A stretch of DNA of 64,000 nucleotides, from contig JAYJMM010000029.1 in assembly GCA_037349105.1 (NCBI GenBank), positions 682,001-746,000 of the forward strand, written 5' to 3'. Source of the DNA: Limnomonas spitsbergensis (Eukaryota > Chlorophyta > Chlorophyceae > Chlamydomonadales). The notes under the pieces are model-generated. The model had not been told where the DNA came from and did no database searches. It saw nothing but the letters and a program-made list of their open reading frames with translations. A program made the position numbers and the translations under genes. Positions 46,329 through 59,300 of the stretch are shown piece after piece; position 1 is the first letter of the stretch, and every line of letters begins with the position of its first letter.

Positions 46329-47095
46329 GACTGATCGACGTAAGCTCGTTTAAGTAGTGGATATCCAGTTTTATGCCCTCAGTTTAGTATAGAACGCGAT
46401 GAAAAGCGTGGCTGTTGAGGAAGTATGACAGTGAACTGCCTTCACGTTACATGTACCGGTATTCGAAAACTAATTTCGGGTTTTGGCCATACCGACTAGG
46501 TTTTAGCAGAGCTCATATTCAATGGCCATCATTACGAATGCTTGACTTACGGGGCAATACTCTGTGCGATCCAAGCAAAAGGGTGGCACAGTACCAAACT
46601 CCTAGACCAGAATTTTGGCTTCAACCAGGCATTCAAACTGGCCTGGACATAGCACAGAAGAGCAGACAGATGGGACACTTGAAATCCCTGCTTTGTCTCA
46701 TCCCCATCAACATTGCGGTAAGGCTTCCAGGAAAAGACTGTGTGGTCCCGCATTATTACAGGACTTGAAAATGATCAGAAGTCTTTGGTCTGGCCCATTC
46801 CAGCATTATATTTACCCCCAGGAATGCTCAGATAAAGTTATGTATCCCCGTGGGTATGTAGCATCGTGGTATTAACCTACACTTGAAACATTGTTGATAC
46901 CGAAGGCAGCCTATCAACTACACTGCAGATTCACCCTAAACCTAATCCCAAGGCCACTGCTGCTGGTACGGCGCGTTACGCTACGGAAACGAAAATCTTT
47001 CGGATACAGTATATTATTTATAGTTTGGATCGCTGCACTAAAGCAGAAAGCGGCCCAAGCCGCACAAGAAGAGAAAAGCTTCTCCCCCTCCATCC
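46329..47095. other. Spacer between two minus-strand genes
   Basis: Holds the presumed promoter of the HIRIP3-like gene and the 3' UTR of the nucleotidyltransferase gene. No repeat array or coding exon was recognised. Confidence 0.45.
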
Positions 47096-50000
47096 TCAGG
47101 ATGCTGGCGCCTGCTGCTCTGCCCCTGACTCCTCCCCCGCCCCCCTAGCCCCCCGCCGAACTACCGCCCCTGCGCCCCCTAGCGCCGGGAACTCTTGCAT
47201 GTCCGACAGCTGAATTGGCGCGGCAGCAGCAGCCTTCAGCATGTTGCCCATGCTGTGACGCCGGGCATTCGCCATCCCGCCGCCGGCACGGTGACCAGCA
47301 GCAGCATGCGAGCCCTCCCCGGGTGCGCCTTGATACCTGGGAGTGGTGAGAGAGCAGGGCAGACAACCACCCTATTGGCCAGGTGAAAGAACTGAAAAGC
47401 AATGACAACGGTGTGTAGTGCGACGAGAGCAGGGCAGGCAACCACCATATTGGCCAGGTGAAAGAACTGAAAAGCAATGACAACGGTGTGTAGTGCGACG
47501 AGAGCAGGGCAGGCAACCACCATATTGGCCAGGTGAAAGAACTGAAAAGCAATGACAACGGTGTGTAGTGGGATGAGAGCAGGGCAGGCAACCACCCTAT
47601 TGGCCAGGTGAAATGTCTGAAAAGCAATGACAACGGTGTGTAGTGGGATGAGAGCAGGGCAGGCAACCACCCTATTGGCCAGGTGAAAGAACTGAAAAGC
47701 AATGACAACGGTGTGTAGTGGGATGAGAGCAGGGCAGACAACCACCATATTGGCCAGGTGAAAGAACTGAAAAGCAATGACAACGGTATGTAGTGCGACG
47801 AGAGCAGGGCAAGCAACCACCATATTGGCCAGGTGAAAGAACTGAAAAGCAATGACAACGGTGTGTAGTGGGATGAGAGCAGGGCAGGCAACCACCATAT
47901 TGGCCAGGTGAAAGAACTGAAAAGCAATGACAACGGTGTGTAGTGCGACGAGAGCAGGGCAAGCAACCACCATATTGGCCAGGTGAAAGAACTGAAAAGC
48001 AATGACAACGGTGTGTAGTGGGATGAGAGCAGGGCAGGCAACCACCATATTGGCCAGGTGAAAGAACTGAAAGAGGCAATGACAACGGTGTGTAGTGGGA
48101 TGAGAGCAGGGCAGACAACCACCCTATTGGCCAGGTGAAAGAACTGAAAAGCAATGACAACGGTGTGTAGTGCGACGAGAGCAGGGCAAGCAACCACCAT
48201 ATTGGCTAGGTGAAAGAACTGAAAAGCAATGACAACGGTGTGTAGTGGGATGAGAGCAGGGCAGGCAACCACCATATTGGCCAGGTGCGCCTGCAGGCCA
48301 CTTACCACTTTTAGGAGGCATCCAAAGAGAAGAAAGGGCCACTTCTTCTCCCGGCTTCGGTGCTAGTTAAAGTCACGCAGCTTGCAGACGGACCATCCAG
48401 AGTACACCCGAGCAATCCCGATGATTATCTAAAGAAACATGTCCTTTGACTATGAGAGTCCGCACTCACACGCCCATTGCCAAGAAAAGGGTTGCCTGCA
48501 CTCAGCCTGCGCATCTCCACCCCCGCCTCACCTGTTGCGGTACCCAGATTGTTGCCGCCGTCCCTCCCCACCCTCGCCATAATTAAAATCCCGTCGCTGT
48601 TGTTGTGGCTGTTGCTGTTGCTGGTGCTGCTTCCCAGGCGACTGCTGCGAGCCCGCATACGGGCTGGTCCCTGCCCTCAAAGACGACGCGCTCGAGGGTG
48701 ACAGCGGCGGCGTGCTGGACACCCGCTGCCGTGGGCTGCTGGCCGATGTGCCCCGCTTGCCCATCTGTTCAGCGGGGAGCTTCTGCCGGTCCAACCCGCG
48801 AGCGCTGCCGCCTTCGCCTCCGTTCAGGCAGCCAGTCTCGCCAGAGTACCGGTGCTGCCTCAACGGCGCGGGCGCCCCCTTCTCCTGCACCGACGTGGCG
48901 ACGGACAGGGGCAGGCCTGGACCCATCCGGGGGATCAAACTTCCAGGATCCCCAAATGAGAGCTGGCCCGCATTCGTTGCTCCAAAAGCAATGGGCGACC
49001 TGCCGTCTGCGGAGCCACCGGGAAGGTACCCGTGATCCAGCGGGACCCCCACGACGGATCCGCCCGCTGCAGACGGGTCACTTATCTGGGCTAGCACCTT
49101 CAAATGTGGGGTTGGCCCTGCAATCGGCGCCAGACCAGGCTGGTTGTGCCTTGTCTCCCACTCGCCGGCATGGCCTTCATCGCCGCCCCAGTCCTGACCG
49201 GGGGGCGGCGGCGGTGCACTGTTCCCAGCCACGGCGGCGGCCTGCTGTTGCTGCTGGGCCATGATCCTTTCCAGATCCGCCCCGCTCAGCACCGTCGCCA
49301 CAGCTGTTGGCGGGGCGGGCAGCTTTCTGCTCCCGCCGACGGTGTGTAACGGGGAGCGGGACAAAGAGGGACTGGCAGAGCCAGGGTTGGCACTGGCATC
49401 CTCCGGGGCACTGAACCGCCGGAAGACCGGCATGGCGGCGGCGGGTGACGGTTTGATTGCGACTGCATAGGCAGCGTCTCTGCTTGCGCTGCCTCCGCCG
49501 TGGCCCTGCTCTGCGGCTACCTCGTCCCAGACCGCCGCCTCTACTGCCACAGGCTGCTGTTGCTGCTGTTGCTGCACCGGAGCGCCGCCGCTGCTGTACG
49601 CACCATGTACTGCCTGTGGCATCATGTACTGCCCCCCGTACATCTGCTGCGGCTGCGGCTGCCCCCGGTGCGGTGGGCGCCACTGCTGCTGCTGTTGTAG
49701 GCGGACATGAGCGTCATACGAGGTTGAGGCGGGAGGGGGGGGAGGCGCAGCACCCCCGAGGGACAAAAAGGACATGGATGGGGACAGGCGGCCACTACCG
49801 GCCGAGCTGATGCCACCGCCCGCACTGACACTGCCGCTACCGATGACGCCGCTGCCGCTACTCCCCCTGCGGTGACGCAACGACGGCGCGCTCAACAGGA
49901 CCTCACCCGCGGTGCTGTTGCCGATGCTGCTGCTGCTAGGAGGCGGTGGGCCTGGCATGGGCATGCCGTGTCCTTGCTGCTGCAGTTGCAGCTGGTGCTG

Positions 50001-50271
50001 TTGCAGTTGCAGCTGTTGCTGCTGCAGCTGCTGCCACATGGCAGGTGCGCCTGCAGGCTGCATGCCTCCCATTGGGCCTGGGACCAGGGGCATACCCAGG
50101 TGCGCCAGTGTGGCCATGTTCATGCCCGAAAAGTCAAACATGCCCGCAGGCATGGGCATCAGGAACCCCGCCGGCATGGGCATGGCGTGCATCAGGCCGG
50201 GGGGCGGCAGGCCCATGTGGTGGGGGTGCAGCTGCATGAGCTGTCGCAGCTGCTGCTGCTGCTGGAGCTGT

Positions 50272-50304
<33 letters not shown>

Positions 50305-53300
50305 CGCGGCTGTTGCTGTTGGCCGTGCTGGCTAGCTGCGGCTGCTGCTGCCGAGGCGGCAGCGGCAAGCGCGGAGTTGTAGGCCTCAGGGGGCATAGCC
50401 ATGAGGAAGGGAGGCATCACTGCGTACTGCCCGAAGGGGTAGGGAGGCATGGCCATCATTGTTGTGGGATGCGGCAACTCGGGGCCTCTGTCAGGAGGCT
50501 GTGAAAGAGGGGTGGGTGGCAACAATGGATGGGGAGTGAGAATCGATCAGGCTGCACGGCAGAGGGGTGTCAACGGAGAGAAAGAACAACTACCTGTAGG
50601 CTGGAAACAAAATACAATCCTCCGCCAAAGCAGGGGGGATGTTCCAACAACACAAAACGGCTCCTCGGTCTCAGGACTTTCGAGGTGATGCAGGGGAAAG
50701 TGAGCATTTCAATGAAAGGGCGTTTTTTAGTTTGGGTATATATTCAATTTAATCCTCACACACACCATGGCAGTTGGCAAGCAAGGCCAAACATTGACAT
50801 CAACATGCAAATTATTGGCAGCAGCAGGCAGCAGCAGCAGCAGCAGCAAGGCATTGGCAGCAGCATGACCATCTGGGCTCATTCCCGCTTCCCGGTCCTG
50901 CCGGACTCAGTGACTCACAGCCATCCGCTCTGGGCCATGCGGCCCAATCAAGTCGGACTTGGTCGGCGATAAGGGCTGCCCGTTGCCCGGCACAGCGCCC
51001 AGCGAGGCCCCTTCTGACCCTGGCCCAGCCCACTGCCTCAGCTGCTGGTGCTGGTGCTGCAGCAGGTGCAGCGGCTGTTGTCGGTCCCCCTGCTGCTGCA
51101 GCAGGAGCTGCTGCTGCTGCCGGTCCCCTTGCTGGTGCGGATGCGGGTGCGGGTGCAGCCGATAAGCGCCGCCAGCCAGCCCTGCGTTCTGCAGAGGCAC
51201 CGAGGCGGACCCCGAGGAAGTATCCCCGGAAGGCGGCTGCGGGGCGCTGCCCTGGCGCGGTCCTCGCGGAGCAGGCGGCTGGACACTGTACTGCCCCAGC
51301 CCGACAGAATAACTCTGCACCCTCTTAACTCTACCCCCGGCGGCGGCAGCGGTGGCAGTACCGAGGTCACTGTTGGCAGCAGGGGCCTCTGATGCCGGAG
51401 TGACATCGCCGGAGCAGCCTGCGGCTGGGGCTGCTGCCCCGCCATCGCGCTCTTTTCTCCCCGCCGCAGCCCCGCCGCTGCTGCTGCTGCTGCTGCCATC
51501 CGGCGCGCAGGCAGCCTCTTCCGGCAGCGGGCCTGCCGGCCCTGGTGATGGTGCCCGCTGTGCCGCCGCCTGAGCCGCCACTATGGCAGCAGCTGGGGCG
51601 GGAGCAGGAGCAGCAGCTGCAGGGCCAGGAGCACCCGCTGGGTCCGCGCCTGATTGCGTGCTGGCGGCGCTTGCTGCCTGCAAGCATTGCCTAGCTAAAT
51701 CCAGCGACGCGTTCAAGCGTTCCCAATCACCGCACAGCGTGTCCTGATGACTCCTCACGTCCCCGCTGGCGACGCACGGCCCCATGGCTGCCTCAGGCTG
51801 CCGCCAGTGTTCGGCCGAAACACCCTCGGCCGCCTGCAGCAGCAGCTGCTGCTGCTCCTGCAGCTGAAGCTGCTGGTGGTGCTGCAGCTGCTGCTGGTGG
51901 TTCTGGTGGTGGTGCGCGTTGAAGTCCGACACACCCGCCTGCTGCTGCTGCTGCATCAGCCGGTGGTAGGCCGCCGGGAAGCTCCACGACGGAGGCGAGT
52001 GGTGGATGTTGTGCGCGAGTGCGGGCGGCGGCGGCGGCGGCAGGTGGGTCATCGGACGGCTGGGGGGCGAAGAGCCGCCCGGGATGTCGTGGCTGCCGCC
52101 CGATGCGCCGCCGTAGTAGTTGGGCGCGAAGTGTGGGATGCTGACTGGTTCCGGAGCCTGCCGGTGGCCTCCGCGGGGCGTGCCTACCTGAATTGGCGGG
52201 CTGGCCAGCGGTTGCTGTTGTTGCTGCTGCTGCTGACCCTGTTGCTGCTGTTGCTGCTGCTGCTGGCCCTGGTGCTGAAGCTGGTGTTGCTGAAGCTGTT
52301 GTTGTTGGAGCTGCAGCTGCCCGATAATCGCCTGCACCCCTGGGTGTGACATGGCAAGGCTACTAAGGCCGGCGAGTGGCTGCTGCTGCTGCTGTTGCAT
52401 CTGTTGCAGCGGTTGCACGTGCAGCCCCGGCGGCGGCGATCCGCACGAGCTGCTCGTGGATCCAGGCCCCCGGGGCGGCGGCGGCTTCGTCTGCATCCAG
52501 GCGGCAGACGAGGGGATGCTGCCGGGGGGCGGTGAGACGCCGCGCCGGCGCAGGAACACCAGGGGGTCGACGGGGCTCCCTGCCTCGCCAGTCCGCTGCG
52601 ACAATGCCCCCGGCGGCAGCGAGGATCCCTGCAGTCCTGTCACCAGGCCCGCATCCGCGACGGATGCCGCCCCCTGCCTACCATCACCCATGTTGACATA
52701 GCCCGCCTGCTGCTGGTGTTGCTGCTGGTGTTGTTGTTGCTGTTGTTGTTGCTGCTGTTGCTGCTGCGAGTTGTTCAGGCTGATCAAGGCCAGGTGCTGG
52801 AGCGCCCCCATGATCAGCTGCTGCTGCATGGCCTGGTCTTGCTGCTGGCGCTGCAGGCTGAGCGAGTGGTGCGGGTGGTGCGGGAACTGCGGGCTGAACG
52901 GGGGTTGCGGCGCATGCATGGGCTGCAGGCTGAGCCCACCCACAGAGACGCTACGCGACAACGTCCCATTGTGCGGCTGCAGCTCCAGGCCGTCGCGGTA
53001 CGATACCTGTGCGGGCGGGGACAGTCCTGGAGGCTGCGAGGGCGCTGCTGGCGCCGCAGTGCCCACCGGGAGCGGGCATGTTGAGGAGGTGGGGACAGGG
53101 GGACCAGGCGCGGATTCTCCTAGGCAGGTCGCGAGACCGGGCAAGGATGAATCTCCATCCGGCACCCCAGCCACAGGGCCTCTATCAACGTCCGCCTCGA
53201 TTTCCGGCCCAGCGCCGAGGGACGCACCGCGGTTGCCATGGTTGCAGGCTGGGCTTGCCGAGGCCTCCGAAGGAACAACCCCTGCGACCGCGGCCGGGCC

Positions 53301-56300
53301 ATTCTCCCGAGCTCCCGCTTGCGAGCCACCGCTTGCATCAGCAGAATACGATGCTTGGTGGGGCGGCCCGTCCAGCGCTGCTACAGCGCCGGGCCAGGCG
53401 GCCTGCTTCACTGCCGCTGCAGCCCGCACCTGCTCCTGGTGCTGCTGAGACAGCATCTTGCCGGGCTGTCCCTGTACCTGTTCAGGTCCGTCAACAGACG
53501 CAGCGGCGGCGCCGCCGAAGTTTGCTGCGTGCCAGGCGGCGGCGTCCCACGCTCCTGGCTGGTCCGGTTGCTTCTGGTCTTGCTTCCAGCCGTTGGACTG
53601 CTGCAGCAGCAGGCTCTGCAGCGTCTGCTGGTGCATCGCCTGCAGGGCGGCCGCGTGGGCCAGGAGTCCCAGCTGGTCTGGCAGCAAGTCCGGGGCAGCG
53701 CCGCCGGACTCCTCCAGCTGCGGGCCGTCGGGCAGCGGCGGCGCCAGCGGCAGTGGCGGCAACGGCGCTCCAGCTGGTAGCTGCGCCTGTTGTGGGAGGC
53801 TTGCCTCAGGCTGATGGGGCATGCCCATGCTGCCCGGGGGCATGCCAAGCACCGAGGGGGGCGCAGAGGCGGGCTTGCTCGGGGAAGCAGCGAAGTTGAG
53901 GCTCAAGTCTCCGGAGCTGCCAAAGGTGGGCGCCGCAGCTCTAGGCAGCGGATGCCTGAGCGTGTTCTGCTGGCGAGGCTTTGAGAGCAGTGGGGCGGCG
54001 GCGGGTGCGCCGGGGGGGATAAGGTATGCGTCCCGAGCGTGGCGGTGGGGCCGCTGGGCGTTCCAGGCATTCCGGAAGAAGTGGTCAAACAGATCCACAG
54101 ACTCCTCGCCATCCTGCGGCAGAGGAAATATAAATACACTTCAGGGTTTGGCTGTTTCTAAACACTGAGCAGGCCCACCGACACATCACCCTCCGGACAG
54201 CAGAGGACACATACACCATTTATATGTTAGGCTTGAAAAACCCTTGAACTAAATCCACTGACTATGCCCCCTCATGCAGCGGTAGACATACAACGCGCCC
54301 CGGAGCCAGTTTTGACAGGACACGTTGTGAAATTCCAGGGTTAAAGGTTGGAATGCCAGCCGGCTCCGACTCCCACCTTGGTCACGACGGCGGCGGGCGT
54401 CTGGGCTCAGTGCCCCCAGTCCTTAATTCCACCCCAAAGGCCCGAAACCCTGATCTGTCAACCCGCACCCCTGAACTCCCTCACCTTGGCCATGATGCCG
54501 GCAAGCGTCCTTGCACCGTGCCCGAACGCCTGGCGTATGCGTAGGAAGTTAGCGCGCGAGACGCTCCTTCCCAGGTTGTTTGTGGGCAGGAGCTGGTCCA
54601 TGATGTTCAGGGACTTGGTCACAAAGGCCCTCTGAGAGTTAGAGTAGGACTGCACGGCGGGAGGAAACGGATATTACGGGGCAGGCAGGTGAACGACACA
54701 TGGCCCCAGAGGCAGCTGAGTAGAGAGACCATGGTAACGCACAACGCGCCCAGAGGCACAGGGGAGTAAAGGAGCGCCAAACATTCCTGTGCAGCTGTAA
54801 CGATTCCATAAAACAACCTGCGGGAGGACGTTCACTACATCTGGATCCGTTCATCTAATTTATAAGAACGCTACGACAGCACTGGGTAGGCTACCATGTA
54901 ACGAGGCCCAGGAGGGAACACAGGTTTGGAACGGTGCATACCCGCTGGGCCCTGCTGAACGCTCGGCCACGTGGGGCTGGTAGGGAATGACTAGGCTCAA
55001 GGAAGGAAGACCGGTGTAAACAGTTATGAGGAGGAGCCTTCTGAGTTCCCCTCATGCGCCTCCACCAGGATTTACGGTACAGGATTTGGGGTTCTAGCCC
55101 CAACCCTGCATCCTTTCCCTCGGGCGCCATCTCCAGGCCTGCACCGGAACATCGTCCTGAAAAAACGACGGACCTGGCGGCTGCAGGCATTACACATACG
55201 CTGAAAGGACGTCTGTACCGCTGGGAGGACGTCTGTACCTCTGGGAGGACGTCTGTACCTCTGGGAGGGCGTCTGTACCTCTGGGAGGACGTCTGTACCT
55301 CTGGGAGGACGTCTGTACCTCTGGGAGGACGTCTGTACCGCTGGGAGGACATCTGTACCTCTGGGAGGACGTCTGTACCGCTGGGAGGACGTCTGTACCA
55401 CTGGGAGGACGTCTGTACAAGCACACTCAGGGCGCAGCTGGGCATACGTGCAGGCTGCAGCCCAAAGAGAGAGGCGTGCTTATCCCTCCCCAAACCCATG
55501 ATACTCTCCCAGGTCTATTTAACAAGGGCGCCTGACTACCCTTGGGGGACCACCAGGTAGCCGCCAGCCCACCACCGGGGGGATTATGACCAAACCTGGG
55601 CCGGCCCCCAGGCATTGGCCCATGCAGCAGGCACCTTGCTGCACCAGGCCACATCGGCCGATCGACTAGCAATGTCGCTCAATCGTAGCAGAAGCTTCCT
55701 AACATAAGCATCGTTCTCCCCCCACCCACGATTCTCTTCCCCTCCTGCACCTGCGGGCTGCTATACGCCTCGATGATGGCCAGCATGTCATCCTTTGTTA
55801 GGAGCGGGTCCCGCAACAGCTGCTCCGACGGCTCCACTGCGGGCAGGAAGAACAGTAGGGCAGTAGGGCAGTAGGGCACCATCAAAGACAGAAAAAACCT
55901 CTCAACCACCCGCCTGCACATCCCCTTTCGGAAACATACAAACACACACACATACAGCTGCGCACCTGCTCGTCTGTCGGCAAAATCTACAGCACCGATC
56001 AGCAACAGCGCGGCCATGACTTCATTGCTGAACCTCCAGCCCGCCCGTCATCTCAAGAAGACACACGCACGCGCGCAAGACAACCTGCTGATCAATCTTC
56101 CTCTGTTCTCCTACAAGTCCACCTTCAGCAGGCGGCCTCGCCGCCGCAGCAAGCGCAATTGGGACCCAACCTTGATTGGCCCACCAACACATGGCTGGTC
56201 GTGGATGGATCTTCCAGCCAGAGGCCAGCAGGTCGCTGAACAGAACAGCTTAACTCTAGCCGAGTTAAAGTACGAAACGCTGCTACAGAACCTCAGCTTT

Positions 56301-59300
56301 GATGTCAAGGAAGCTGGTCATCCCTCAACCTCCAGCCGGCAACGTTCTTTCAAGGACACACACACACACACACATACCTACACACACACACACGCACAAG
56401 CTGCAGGAGGGGCTCACTGATTATCACCTTAAAAGTCAAAGAAGAAGGTCATCCCTCAACCTGCAGCCGGCCATGTTCTTTCAAGATCACACACACACAC
56501 ACATACACACACAAAAACGCGCAAGCGTAGCTGCAGGAGGGGCTCACTGATCATCACCTTGAAAGTCGAAGAAGAAGGTCATCCCTCAACCTGCAGCCGG
56601 CCACATCTTCTCAAGAAGACACACACACACACACACACAAACACATAAAAGCGCAAGCGAAGCTGCTGCGGGGGCCCACTGATCCTCACCCTTGTAGTCG
56701 GGGAAGCTGGTTAGGTTGATGGGTCCCTGTATGCTGAGGCAGTAGTTGTCCCAGTCAAACTCGCTGAACTCAAACAAAAACCGGTTCAGCACCTGCTCAG
56801 GTACATGCAAAGGGGGAAGGGGGAAGCTCAACAGCGCTGCCTATTGTGGGATGCAATGCCTCCGATACAGGTGCATCACGGCCTACAGCCAACGAGGCCT
56901 GGCGCGCAAAAGCTGGTCTTTGGGCCACAGGCCATGGTCCGGCACAATGGTTGCTGTTGGTCCAGTGGCAGCAGACCGGCATGAGCGCTCTAGAAAAAAA
57001 CACTGCTCAACAAACAAGACCACCACAGCCCACTTGATCCACATTGCGTTGCACTTGCCCAGGCCCTCTGGCCTGGCATGATTCAAATCGCTGGTGTTTT
57101 AAGATCTAGGCAAAGAACCAAACGTGGATACAGCCACAGGCGGATCAGCTGCATACCCAGGTTACGAAGCCATGTGCGTGCGCTCCCAACAGACCCCTCT
57201 GGAAAAAAATAAAACTTCACCCTGCTATGAAGGTCAGGGAAGCAGCGCAGCATGCCCTGAGCCCGCATATGCGACATAGCCCACAGTCAAAGGGGTCCGC
57301 GCCGGAGCCGTCAGTAAAAAACAAAGGGAGACAAGCCCCACCGACCTCCAGCGGGCTGTTCAGCTGTCTATGGTAGCGATTGAAGATGTAGAGCACAAGG
57401 GTTTCTAGCGCGTATGTGGAGATGAGGCCGTGGTGCGCCCCTAGCACGCGGCTCTCGTAGTAGCACCAGGCCTTGACCTAGAGGGCAGCAATGGATCCAC
57501 GGCATAACGATTCGTTACAGGGTGCTCAATCTCTACTTCAGATGCCTCGGGGGCTGCAGACAAGGGTAACGATATGTAGCCAGCCCTAGTCCTTGGACCG
57601 CCAGCCGTCATGTTTAGGTCCCCATAGTTATGTAGCCAGCCCTAGTGTTTGGGCCGCCAGCTGCCAGCCCTGTTTAGGTCCCCATGGGCCCCCAATGGTG
57701 GCAGCCCAGTGGGGTCTGGTACAAACAAATATAGACACGGATCGACGTCCCTCATGCGCTGGACATGTGGTAGCATGGATAAACGAGGCGGACAGATATC
57801 CGATGATGAAAAACAGGGGGGGAAACCTGTTTAGTTCGGTCTCCCTGAAACGGACCAGGACAGATGATGACATGAAGGCATGCATGTATAAGGCAGACAA
57901 ACGTAACCTTCGCTTCATTTAACATTCCATCTGTCCAGTCTTGCCCATCCAGAGACACAGTCCTACCCCCCCCTTCTCCGAGAGTCTGTGAGTGTGACAT
58001 ATCTGTCCAGTCTTGCCCATCCAGAGACACTGTCCTACCCCCCCTGAAGAGTCTGTGAGTGTGACATATCTGTCCAGTCTTGCCCATCCAGAGACACTGT
58101 CCTACCCCCCCTGAAGAGTCTGTGAGTGTGACATATCTGTCCAGTCTTGCCCATCCAGAGACACTGTCCTACCCCCCCTGAAGAGTCTGTGAGTGTGACA
58201 TATCTGTCCAGTCTTGCCCATCCAGAGACACTGTCCTACCCCCCCTGAAGAGTCTGTGAGTGTGACATATCTGTCCAGTCTTGCCCATCCAGAGACACTG
58301 TCCTACCCCCCCTGAAGAGTCTGTGAGTGTGACATATCTGTCCAGTCTTGCCCATCCAGAGACACTGTCCTACCCCCCCTGAAGAGTCTGTGAGTGTGAC
58401 ATATCTGTCCAGTCTTGCCCATCCAGAGACACTGTCCTACCCCCCCTGAAGAGTCTGTGAGTGTGACATATCTGTCCAGTCTTGCCCATCCAGAGACACT
58501 GTCCTACCCCCCCTGAAGAGTCTGTGAGTGTGACATATCTGTCCAGTCTTGCCCATCCAGAGACACTGTCCTACCCCCCCTGAAGAGTCTGTGAGTGTGA
58601 CATATCTGTCCAGTCTTGCCCATCCAGAGACACTGTCCTACCCCCCCTGAAGAGTCTGTGAGAGTGACAATTCTGTCCAGTCTTGCCCATCCAGAGACAC
58701 TGTCCTACCCCCCCCCTCCGAGAGTCTGTGAGTCTGACACGTACCAGGATGATGCTCTTTTTAAACAGGTGGTCCCTGCCCAATCGCCGATCGCAGGACT
58801 CTAGGAAGGTGAGGGTACACAATCCGCCTATCTGGTTGAAGGATATGTCAACCACGATGTTATCCACAAGGCACTTGAGCAGCTTGACCTGAGGGCATGT
58901 GGAGGCAGGCGGTGAAACACAGCGGATGGGCTTTGGAATTGGGAGTCGTTGAGCAGGTGGAGTGCAACCGCTCATGCATTGATGCTCGATGAGGCACTTG
59001 TGCAGCTTGATTTAATGGCATGTGGAAGCAGGCGGTGGACATTGGGCCAAAAGCGCTTGAAAATTCAAAATGTAAGCAGTTTGTGAGAGTGGTGAGAGAG
59101 GTAACAGGGTTCGGAATTCAGGGTCCTTGAGCGGGTAGTGAGCCAACCGGTCCATGACATGGAATTTCCAAGATTGTGTAGCTTGTGGAAGTAGTCGAGG
59201 AAAACAGGAAACAGGGTTTGGAGCTGAGAATCATCGAGGTTGTGCGTGACCACCCAAGCGCCGGTGCATTGCGAGGCATTGCCAAGCTTGCATGGATCCT

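Noticed and set aside
47145..48308. Minus-strand open frames of VVACPALIPLHTVVIAF type
   Set aside because: Product of the 75-bp repeat (divisible by 3). It is intronic and its reading frame is not the frame of the flanking exons.
48605..53984. Many plus-strand frames of 100-300 codons rich in Leu or Ala
   Set aside because: Antisense shadows of the CAG-rich coding exons; CAG/CTG repeats keep several frames open.
57935..58738. Regular arrays considered as CRISPR
   Set aside because: Units are contiguous tandem repeats without variable spacers, and the DNA is eukaryotic with introns.
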